From Cepaea nemoralis (taxonomy: Eukaryota; Mollusca; Gastropoda; Stylommatophora; Helicidae), in the NCBI GenBank assembly GCA_014155875.1, contig JACEFZ010018149.1, forward strand, positions 1 to 64,000: DNA of 64,000 bases. The letters are read 5' to 3'. The position numbers and the translations under genes were made by a program. Every line of letters starts with the position of its first letter. The first letter of the stretch is position 1. The notes beneath the pieces were generated by a model. The model was not told the DNA's origin. It searched no databases and was given only the letters and a program-made list of their open reading frames with translations. Of the stretch, positions 31,753 through 41,175 are shown in pieces.

Positions 31753-33062
31753 TGGCTCTGATTCACCCCAACTCTTGCGAGTGTCTTCATTCTGGTTTGG
31801 ATCTGTTTAGCGTACCACCCACGCAAACGGCGGTAGAAGAGGGACAGTGTGTTGAGATACACCCACTCGCGTCTCTAGCTCCAGGTACACCTATAGAATT
31901 TGTTATATCTGGTGCCAGTGAAGAATATCTGGATCTGTTTAACACTTTCTTACACGTCAGAGCTAAAGTCACACTACCCAATGGTGACAATCTACCACCC
32001 ACGGCCGACGTCGTTCCGATCAACTATTACCTCCACAGTCTGTTTTCTCAAGTAGACGTCTCACTCAATGACACGCTAATCACCCCTAGTGAAAATACAT
32101 ATCCGTATAGAGCCTACATGGACGCTACGCTAAACCTTGGTGAGGAAGCCAAGAAAAGTCATCTCTCGGCCGCCCTTTATTACTATGATACGGCCAAATT
32201 CCTCGATGACGTGCAAGGCGATAACAACAAAGGACTAAAAACACGACGTCAACTAGCCAGCGAGAGTCAAGAAATAGATATGATGGGTCGACTACATGCC
32301 GACATTTTTGTGCAAGACCGCTACATGATAAACGGTGTGGATGTGAAAATTAAGCTGACTCCGTCCAAAGCCACATTTAATCTCTTGGCTCCCAATGGGG
32401 CGGTGGGTTATTCATCCATTATAACATATGCCACGCTGGTGGTTCGTAAAGCCAGACTGAACCCGGCCATCGCTCTCGCCCACGAGAAAGCCTTGATGAG
32501 AACCAACGCGAAATTACCGATCAAGCGCATGGCGCTAAAAACATTAGCTATCCCCCAAGGAATGTTATCTCATACCCAAGACAATCTGTTTATGAGTCAA
32601 ACACCCACTCGCATCGTGATTGGACTTATTACATCATCAGCTTTTAACGGTGCCTACAACAAGAACCCATATAATTTTCAAACCTTTGGACTGACGTATC
32701 TTAACGTAACTGTCGATGGACGATCTGCCACCAGCAAACCCTTAACCATGGACTTTGAACGTAATCAATACGTGCGAGCCTTTTTTGGTACTAATCTAGC
32801 CATGGGTCTGGTGGGTAAGGACGCCGGTAATTCAATTGACTATACACAATATAAACAGGGTTATACTCTGTATGCCTTTAATCTGAGTCCCAGTTTACTG
32901 GATGGAGACCAGTTTGAGATGCCGAGGACGGGACCTCTAACACTAGAATTTAAGTTCAACACACCCACCCCAGAACCATTACAAGTTATCGTCTATGCCG
33001 AGCACGACGGGATAATTGAAATTTCCAAGACCAGACAAGTGCTAACAGATTACGCCTCATAA
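31752..33062 (+). CDS. Polinton major capsid protein (double jelly-roll)
   Basis: 436 codons from MALIHPNSCECLHSGLDLFS. Recognisable marks are LDLFSVPPTQTAV, IEFVISGASEEYLDL, YYLHSLFSQVDVSLNDTLI, YPYRAYMDATLNLG and the late NQYVRAFFGTNLAMG and PLTLEFKF strands. These fit the protein called PY in Polintons and the F54H12.2-like proteins annotated in animal genomes, later modelled as a double jelly-roll major capsid protein. The length is typical. It lies between the basic protein and the protease, with TAATG overlaps at both ends. It is intact. Confidence 0.92.
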   Translation: MALIHPNSCECLHSGLDLFSVPPTQTAVEEGQCVEIHPLASLAPGTPIEFVISGASEEYLDLFNTFLHVRAKVTLPNGDNLPPTADVVPINYYLHSLFSQVDVSLNDTLITPSENTYPYRAYMDATLNLGEEAKKSHLSAALYYYDTAKFLDDVQGDNNKGLKTRRQLASESQEIDMMGRLHADIFVQDRYMINGVDVKIKLTPSKATFNLLAPNGAVGYSSIITYATLVVRKARLNPAIALAHEKALMRTNAKLPIKRMALKTLAIPQGMLSHTQDNLFMSQTPTRIVIGLITSSAFNGAYNKNPYNFQTFGLTYLNVTVDGRSATSKPLTMDFERNQYVRAFFGTNLAMGLVGKDAGNSIDYTQYKQGYTLYAFNLSPSLLDGDQFEMPRTGPLTLEFKFNTPTPEPLQVIVYAEHDGIIEISKTRQVLTDYAS

Positions 33063-33550
33063 TGAACACAGAACAGATTACCAGAATACTACTAGCTGAT
33101 ACGTGTGTGCGTCGGTTACAGGTTAAAGTGTGCGCTCGAGATCAGTTACCTAGACACCTAGATAAAACCAGAGCTGCGGCGTTTGTCGTAAACACTGACC
33201 CCAGCGATAAACCCGGTTCCCACTGGATCGCCCTGTATTATGAAGGCTCAGGCAAATGTGAGTACTTTGATTCGTTTGGTCTGCTGCCCTTACACGACGA
33301 CCTCCTCAAGTTTATAGACCATCACTCAGAAAGACCACTTATGTATAACACACGTGTGTTACAAGACGTCTTAAGTAACGCCTGTGGCCTCTACGCTATC
33401 TATTTCATCATGATGAAAGGTCGTGGAGCGAGTCTGATCCACATTCTCCGGCCCTTTTCAAACAAACAATGGTTCAACGATCGGGTAGTAGGACGCTTAG
33501 TCACGCCATACATAAAGCCAGGTGACCGTAACATGTTACGCTTGACATAA
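33062..33550 (+). CDS. Polinton adenain-like cysteine protease
   Basis: 162 codons. Catalytic features are in the expected order: His in GSHWIALYYE (about residue 58), Asp in EYFDSFG, and Cys in SNACGLYAIYF (about residue 117), with a Gln in VLQDVL just before. This is the C5/Ulp1-fold protease used in adenoviruses and related elements to mature capsid proteins. It starts at TAATG shared with the MCP stop (33060-33064). It is the last gene of the packed series; about 130 bases follow before the next start. It is intact. Confidence 0.93.
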   Translation: MNTEQITRILLADTCVRRLQVKVCARDQLPRHLDKTRAAAFVVNTDPSDKPGSHWIALYYEGSGKCEYFDSFGLLPLHDDLLKFIDHHSERPLMYNTRVLQDVLSNACGLYAIYFIMMKGRGASLIHILRPFSNKQWFNDRVVGRLVTPYIKPGDRNMLRLT

Positions 33551-33640
33551 AACTAGCTGACACCTACACAAAACAAGGTGACCTTAACATGAGATACTTT
33601 AACTAAAACTAGCTGAAACCGGTTTACGCTCAAACACTAG

Positions 33641-33676
33641 TATATATAAACCTGCGGTCGGTAACAGTCATACATT
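33641..33676 (+). promoter_or_regulatory. TATA box and possible initiator
   Basis: TATATATAAA at 33641-33650 is followed about 27 bases later by TCATACATT (33668-33676), an initiator-like site. The next ATG is at 33683. Spacing is right for a pol II core promoter driving the following gene. Confidence 0.6.
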
Positions 33677-33682
33677 CCGAAG

Positions 33683-35376
33683 ATGACTACCGAACTCAAG
33701 ACTGTGCCTTATAACTGGGTCTATATGACTCGTGGTGGTGAGACCGTTAGACCCGTGGACGCTGGTGTCAAGGCAGTGTTTGTCTCATCCTATAGAGGAG
33801 TGATTGATTGATTGATTGATTTAGGAATCGACATCACAGCATTCGGGACATTCCCATAAGCGCTCCGTCCCCATCCTCAGCAGCCAGCGAAGAGTTTCAA
33901 CACTAATAGTTCCAGTAGCAATCTGATTATATGTCCGTCTCGCCTTTCCTCTGAGCGTCGAGCATCGGCCAGATCCCCTCGTCACACCTCGCTGTCTCAT
34001 TCTTACCAGACTATGGTGATCCATTTGCTCCTCCGAGGTGTACACATGCTCCCACAAGGCCGCAACCACATCTGTTTTGTCATACATCAATACTCCACCA
34101 AGTTTTGCCGAGCCAGCCAATCTGTCCGCCTGTTCATTCCCCAGCACACCGGCATGCCCAGGAGAAAAGATCCAGGTGATGCTTGCTACACGTGACCTCC
34201 GAAGCGAAGCAAGCCACTCTGCACGAAGCTTGCCTGTTCTCACCCTCCCTAGCATGCTTTCTGAGTCAGTAACAATCACAATGTGTGTATGTATCGTGTT
34301 CTCTTTCCAGCGGAAAGCTGCACTGACCGCCTCCACCTCCATAATTAAGCTAGATGTAGTATCATCATACGCCAGGCTCTCCTGCACCAAACGCTGACCA
34401 GTAGTCTTTGCCAAGAACCCCCAGGCACTTCTCCTACCTCTCAACACCGACCCATCCGTGTAGATTATCACATCACCCGGGCGAGAATTTTCCTGAATTA
34501 TTTGCTAAATTTCCACTTCCGTGGCCCCTGCTGGCCACTCCCTGCACTCCCGGCTCAATGTGATTATAACCCTGCACAAGTCTGACTGCTCGACTGGCAC
34601 TCTGACCCACTCCTCTCCTCGCCTGATGTTCTCCAAGGGGCACACCTGTCTGATCGTACCCTCCGCCTGAGCCATCCATGATTTCCCTCTTCTCAGTCTC
34701 TGACCCTTAACTACGTCCAGCGCCTCATGCAACGGGTGATCTGTGTCTGCAGCTACTCTGAGGTATGCCTTCGCTTGCATCACCTTGTGCCTACCAGCAA
34801 CAGTAGGCAGACCAAGGATGTAACGCATACAAACTACTGGAGTGTCTCTGGTGCATCCCAGAATGACCCGCATAGCTTCATTCTGTATGCGCTCTAATTT
34901 CCTATAGAGGAACGACCACGTTACACATCCGTCGCTTTTTTGGTGAATCCGAGAACAAGTTTCCAACCAAGATGGGGATGACACTCAGTCGGCAAGAATT
35001 TGAGCAGTTAATAGCTATGCAAAGTGAGATTATCGCTGACTTTGATCGACTCAGCCAATTTAATCAAACGAAACCATTAAAAGAAATCACCAACTGTCTT
35101 CAAGATATTCACCCTATTCCAGTCATCAACAATGTGCCGTGTGCTGCCCCAGTCTTTCAAGCAAGCTACAACAACCAGATGTTTGATGTATCCGACAGCC
35201 AAATGTTTGACGCCTCCTTTGACTACAATACTCAGATGTCAGCCCGACAAACAGGAGACCAACAGCCAGCCTCTGACTACACGCCATGTAACAGATATTT
35301 ACCAAGTTACCAACCAACCTATTCAGACAATTGTATTCCAGAGAAGAAGATCAGAAAGAACAAACCACGTGTCTAG
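33683..35376 (+). pseudogene. Unrecognised Polinton gene interrupted by a LINE
   Basis: 39 codons are open from the ATG at 33683 (MTTELKTVPYNWVYMTRG) up to the LINE target duplication. The reading frame continues in phase at 34912 after the insertion for another 154 codons to TAG at 35374-35376. Without the LINE it would be a protein of about 193 residues. The second part has SRQEFEQLIAMQSEIIADFD, a helical stretch, then a Gln/Asn/Tyr-rich tail and a basic end. I do not recognise it. It has its own promoter and lies between the protease and the polymerase. Confidence 0.75.
33788..34911 (-). mobile_element. 5'-truncated I-like LINE inside the Polinton
   Basis: The LINE body 33800-34899 is flanked by the 12-bp duplication TCCTATAGAGGA (33788-33799 and 34900-34911). 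The minus-strand 3' end carries (ATCA)n at about 33801-33822. It encodes the RT end (RIQNEAMRVILGCTRDTPVV), RNase H (IIYTDGSVLRG, IMEVEAVSAAF, TDSESMLG, FSPGHAGVLGNEQADRLAG) and a tail with a cysteine pair (ECPECC). It is broken near 34472-34505. It is related to, but distinct from, the LINE at 1595-12406. Confidence 0.93.
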
Positions 35377-36062
35377 ATCTTTATTAAAGGAAAAAAAGAA
35401 AAAAGAAAACATTTTGTGTGGTTTTTTTAAATATATGTTTTTTTGTACTTGTCTCTGTATTCCATTGGGATTTTGTTTCTTGTCACTGTTCCATTGTGTA
35501 TGTGTTACTTGTGTTTGTGTTATTGTCTCTCTGTGTATACATCAAGTCTTCCACAGATAAAATTGAGTCTCCCACTACCAGAAAGACATGAACACCAGGA
35601 AAACCAGAAAGAGGAAGAAACAAGAACTACATATAAAAAGAAAACAAGATAAGAAAAAACAAGACAGCTGCCATACCAGCACACTAAAAAAGAACCAACA
35701 AACACCGTTTAATAATAGTATATTTTATTTTCATAAATCTCAACAGTGATATTATGTCCCCCACACAAAACATATTTATAAGACAAGTGACATTACGCTT
35801 ACACAAAACATATTCATAAGATAACTTACATACAATTCACATAAAGTATTTATGATAAAATTTACAGTTCACATAAACATGATAAAATGTAGACAGAAAT
35901 AAAATTATTCATTGATTCAAACAACTGCCATGGCGTTTACAGTGACCACCGTGAACATATGCTATTAGTAGAAAACAGGTTACACAACTATGTACATTAT
36001 ATACACTAACATTAGGCATGTCTGAAATGTGTGGCCATAGAAGGTCTTGAAAACAAGGTATA
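35377..36062. other. Convergent intergenic region of the Polinton
   Basis: AT-rich spacer between the + strand genes and the - strand polymerase. AATAAA on + at about 35898 and AATAAA on - around 35725 would let the two transcripts end past each other. No gene is visible. Confidence 0.45.
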
Positions 36063-39000
36063 TTATATGGATAATGGTGAAGTGGTGACGTTGTCTTTGT
36101 GTAACTGACGTTTTATGTAAAAATAGGATAATGATTGTCTATGTTGGTCGTATGTGTAGACCGAGGAAGACTGTGTTTTGAAGCCTACGTTTGTCCCACC
36201 GGCTGCTGTCTTTGTGTTGAGTACGTCTAAGAATGTGTCTCTGTCTAGGTGGGTATTGTGTTGTTTGGTGAGTCCTTTCGTGCTGGTCTTGTTATTGTCT
36301 CCAAAGCAGTGGTAAGTCTTGCTGCACAAGGAGATCATCCCTGACCCCTCATACTCTAACTTAAACAATCCAGGGATTCTTTTGTCGTATACTTTCTTGC
36401 CTTTACACTGGGCACAGTCTGGTACACTACCTCTACTACTAATAAAGTACTGTTTATGGGTATCACAGGTCTCAGAGGGGAACCACCTATTGTAAACTCT
36501 ATAAAACTCTTCCAGAAGGTGGGGTCTAACTACTTCTGCTAGGGTCGGTTTGCTAAGTGCTAAATATAGACTATCTGTGTCCATCTCACACAGTTGGAAA
36601 TCCTTCCTATCTACAAACCTATCCAAAAAGTCATAATAAAATTCTAACATGCGCAGCTTGGCGTATTGGTACACAAAATAACCTATTTGGAGGGGGAGAT
36701 CCCAGACCGTCGTCTTCTTCAGCATTTCTACTTCATATATATCATCTGACAGCATGGTCATCTTCTTGAATAGGGACTCGTTGATTATTTTTGGCGTATC
36801 AGCCCCACGACAACACGAAACGTTGGTATGCTTGGCCTTGTTGGTTAGTGTCTTTCCATAGGCTGCATTACCCAACAGTTTCATCGTCTCTGCTTTAATG
36901 GTACAGGCAGTAACACTGTCACCTTCACGTCTGGCATCAGACACCTTATCCCCAAACGTTTGAAAGCAACGTACTGGTTGATACTCAATCACCTGGTAAA
37001 TCTTTGTGACAACTAGATCATGCGTCAGATACCATTTTAACAATGGTGTGGCCAACAAGATCTTTTCCCCAATATAACTACCTATCAGAGTCCGACGTGG
37101 GGCAGTCAACAACTTATGTGACTCGGCGTATTGCCGCATAAAGACACCAATGTCGGCTCTAGACACTTCTGTGTTCTTAAAGATAGGCGTCATCTCGGAG
37201 AATCGCTCTTTAAACTCGTCTGGCACATGAATGTCACACTCCACTAGACCAAACAAAGTCTCAGCTCTTACAGCCGCGAGAATTTTCTGTGTGTCAATGG
37301 GGTATGTGCCATATTCTGGTTTGAGTCGTGGAAAAGCCGCGTCTGCAAAACTCTTAAGGTCTTTATCAGCCTTTTTTAGTTTCTGCCACTCGCATTCCCA
37401 CATCTCCACCACTTTTACATTGGCCTCTTTCAGCAAATACTCGCAAATTTCACGGGTTTTGGCAAACAAATCTACCAAAGGTTTCTTGTTGACGGGATTA
37501 ATCACTTTACCACGTGTCAGCACACAGTCTTGATGGCCGTGCCACAAACAACCGTGAAACTGGTAGACGGTTTTAGACTTTTTATCCCACCCATCGACTC
37601 TAATGTGTCGGCTGCCTAGAGATATCTCCCGTCCATTAAACTGGGTTTTTAGCTCTAGGTTCTTACTATGGGACACCCAAGCCAACCACTCTCTACACTG
37701 CACTGTGTAAAAACCAACCTTATGGGGCTTGAACCCATCTTCTGCATTTCGTATTACAGGAAAATCTGTGGGCATTGGTTGCATTAGGGCCCACAGATAA
37801 AGAGCGTTGGCATCATACCCCTTAATGGATTTCACTTTGTTCACTCCTCTGATCAAAGTCTCACCTACCTCATGGTATCTGTGAAAGATGATCGAGGGAC
37901 CCCGACAATGTTCTTTCTAATAGTGGTGTACAGCCCACTATCAGTCTTGCCGCATAAAGAAAATGAAACATCTTTGGGGATGGTCTTATACAGATATTTC
38001 ATAGTGACCCCGGGAACTGAGATGGCATCTTTAAAAATATCTACCCCTATATCCGCGTAAAATGCAACTTGCTTATCTAATGCCTCGATGAAGGGAACTA
38101 CATCTTTATTATTGTACCAGACCAAGAAATCTGACAATGTCGACATATGGTGCTCGCTCCATACTCGTTGGCAGTAGGCATAGTCAGCATCTGAAATGTT
38201 GGACTTTTTCAAATGTGAATAAAACGCCTTGTGTGGGGGTAAACTAGGCTCCTTTAATCTATCTAATGAGGTGATTTACTCGTAACAAAAGAACCCCTTG
38301 GTTTCTTCTACCTCATAAGCCGCTAAATATTTGGAATAGCTAAACCCAGGGGCTAGCTAATTAATAATGTCTAGAAACGTTAATTTTTCAGACGCGATGC
38401 TCATAAAATTGTTATTTCTTTTGACCACATATTTAAAGGGAACACCAGTGGCAGAGAGGAAATACTCTATAAAATAGGGTTTAATTACGTTGATATCATA
38501 TTTCCCCCAGTTGAACCCGATCACCGGTAAAACTTTCAGGTACTCGTCTAACTTTTTGACTAAATGGGGGTACTCCTCTAACTCTGTGTACTCAGTATCA
38601 AATTTCTTGCGTAGCGAGACATAAGCTGCCTCAGCAATCCGCGTCAGATGCTCAAGCATCCTTTTCACCAAGTCCAGAGGGTCACCGGTTGTGAAAAAAC
38701 AAACCGGGTCCGTAAAGTCAGGGACATTTGACGCCACTGAACAGCTAAGAGGGACATGTTTACCTAAGAATTTTGTGGACTTGGTTTCCTTGGGGAGAGT
38801 GCTACTGTCAAAATAACACTCAAAGTCGTAGGTGGCTCTGTAGGGATACACAAAGTCCGTATCTACGTCTATCCCCTGGGTCTGGATAGTTTCCCATATG
38901 GTCTCGGTCACACTGTATACCCCACCTTTATAGGCATGTTTGGTTTTACCTCCGCTACAGGTTTTATAGTGTCTATCCATATCCCAAAATAATTTCCATA

Positions 39001-40336
39001 TCTTCCCACAACCAGGACAAGAAAAGGACCTAGCTACTCTGTCAATGTTATTAATAAACATAAAATGGTCTATATAAGCTAGCAATCTTAGCGTTCTTTC
39101 ATAACTACCACTCCCCCTAAGTTTTGTGATCAGGAATTGGGTGTCATCGTATTCAAAAATATCTATATTAAGGGCAAAGCATTGTTCTAAATTAGGTATA
39201 TCAACTAACCTAACTCCGGGAAAATCAGCCATGGATTCTATATTTTGGGATATCTGCCACCGGTGTACTAACATTTGAGTGGGTGTACTAAGAGCCTTAA
39301 TATTCTCACCCTGGAATAACGCCAGACAACGAAAGAAACACAAATTATCAGTGTAAAGTGTAGAGTTGTGTGCATCGCGTTGCAATGTGTTTATGGCTGT
39401 ATTGTTTGTGATGTGTAATGGTATGTCTTCTAGACAGCAGCCGATGGGGTTTTCTGTCATGTGGTATATGTAAACACAAGTCGCTGGAATTGTCTCTACA
39501 AGGTATTTGGTGTCGGGCCTAGTGTGTAATGCATAGTTAAACATGTCGCTTGCCTTAACTATCTCTATAAATTCGTCAAAGTCTTGTTTGTTGTTGATTA
39601 AAATTGGGACGTCTAATTCACAGGCATTATTGGACGAGGCGTGAAAAAAGCTAAGTTCGTTTGTCTCCATGTGTCTTAATATGATGTGGTGGCTGTAGTT
39701 AATTTTGAATCTACTGGTCTGACTAAAAAATATCGTCTCTAATGTGTGGGTCCAATCTATTGGTTGTGTTGAGTCTGGTCGATGAAAGAAATTATATGTC
39801 GATATATGCTTGTGGATGTTCTGATGAGTCCTAATGGCTGTCCAGTGTTCTTTATATTTTTGTTGGACGTCCTGTGGTAGTTCGCATATAGTCTCCAGTT
39901 CTTCATAAAACAATATGACGGCTTCCTCGTCTATGAGTTCGTTAAGTATGTTTTCTTGTTTTTGTTTTTTAGCTGGGTGGTTCTGTTTTTTATTAGTGTT
40001 TGTATCTGCTCTTCGTTTGCATGATGAAGTTGATGATGATGATGGAGGTGTTGATGATGAGGGTATTGATGATGATGACGATGACGATGATGATAATGAC
40101 GATGATGATGATGGTGACGGTGATGATGGTATCCCGTGAAGTGTTCTTATATGTCTTTGTAGGCCATCTTGTCGTTTAAAAAGATTACCACACGTAGGAC
40201 AAGACACCTTTTGTTTATTTTCGTGGCTGTCCCAAATGTGACGCAGCAGATTATGACTTGCTGTGAATACTTGCCCACAAATGACACACAAATGACCTTT
40301 CTTTGTGCTGGGCATGTCGGTACTTGTTGAAGCCAT
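36063..40336 (-). pseudogene. Polinton protein-primed DNA polymerase B, with N-terminal zinc fingers
   Basis: It runs from the ATG at 40336 (MASTSTDMPSTKKGHLCVIC). Two C2H2 fingers are followed by a long Ser linker (about residues 70-105), a unique region, and an exonuclease domain with YDFECYF (Exo I) and VIGFNWGKYDIN (Exo II). The polymerase domain follows with GYDANALYLWAL (motif A), KLLGNAAYGKTL (motif B) and EMDTDSLYL (motif C). There are three lesions: in-frame stops at 38357-38359 and 38276-38278, and a one-base shift near 37905. Total reading is about 1420 codons. The family replicates linear DNA from a terminal protein. Confidence 0.95.
40030..40135. repeat. (GAT)n-type microsatellite coding for the polymerase Ser linker
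   Basis: ATG/GAT/GAC trinucleotide runs read on the minus strand as a poly-Ser stretch (over 25 Ser) between the zinc fingers and the body of the polymerase. Confidence 0.9.
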
Positions 40337-40666
40337 CTTTTATGGTTGAAGACACTGGTCTGAATACGCCACACAAGTATCTGTAAGAGAACAAAATACA
40401 CAACACCATTTTACATGTCACATTTTTTGATGCTCAATATATAAATGTTTTCATGTGTATTTACATCTTATATCTTTAATGTTCAATATTTATTCAGTTA
40501 TTTTAGAATATTTAAATGTGACTTTTATATTTTTTAATGCTCAGATATCGTTAAATTTTCTCAATATTTTTAATGATTTAACTTTACTGATGCACACTTT
40601 CCAAGAAGTAGCTGTGAAATTCCAACTCTAATATTTTCTTTTATTATATATTTATATACATATATT

Positions 40667-40794
<128 letters not shown>

Positions 40795-41039
40795 ATAATA
40801 AAGAACAAACCTGATTGTACTGTCCAGACCAATTTTGCGATAGCTTGTCCACTTGTTACGCTGATGGCTCTCCTTGATGGTAGATACTTGTCAGTGGTAC
40901 AGCACAACAATCTGTTAGAATTACCAACCACACTGATGTCTCTCCTTGTTGGTAGATACTGTTCAGTGATGCAGCACGACAGTCTGTTGAAATTACAAAA
41001 ACACCTTTGCATGAGACACCACGCAGAAAAATTGAATAA

Positions 41040-41041
<2 letters not shown>

Positions 41042-41113
<72 letters not shown>
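41042..41113. repeat. (GT)n microsatellite
   Basis: About 72 bases of near-perfect GT. Confidence 0.98.
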
Positions 41114-41115
<2 letters not shown>

Positions 41116-41175
41116 GTAAGCGCAATAACATTAAGGAAGCTTAAGTCAGTGACGTTATAGGTATCTTGGTATAAT

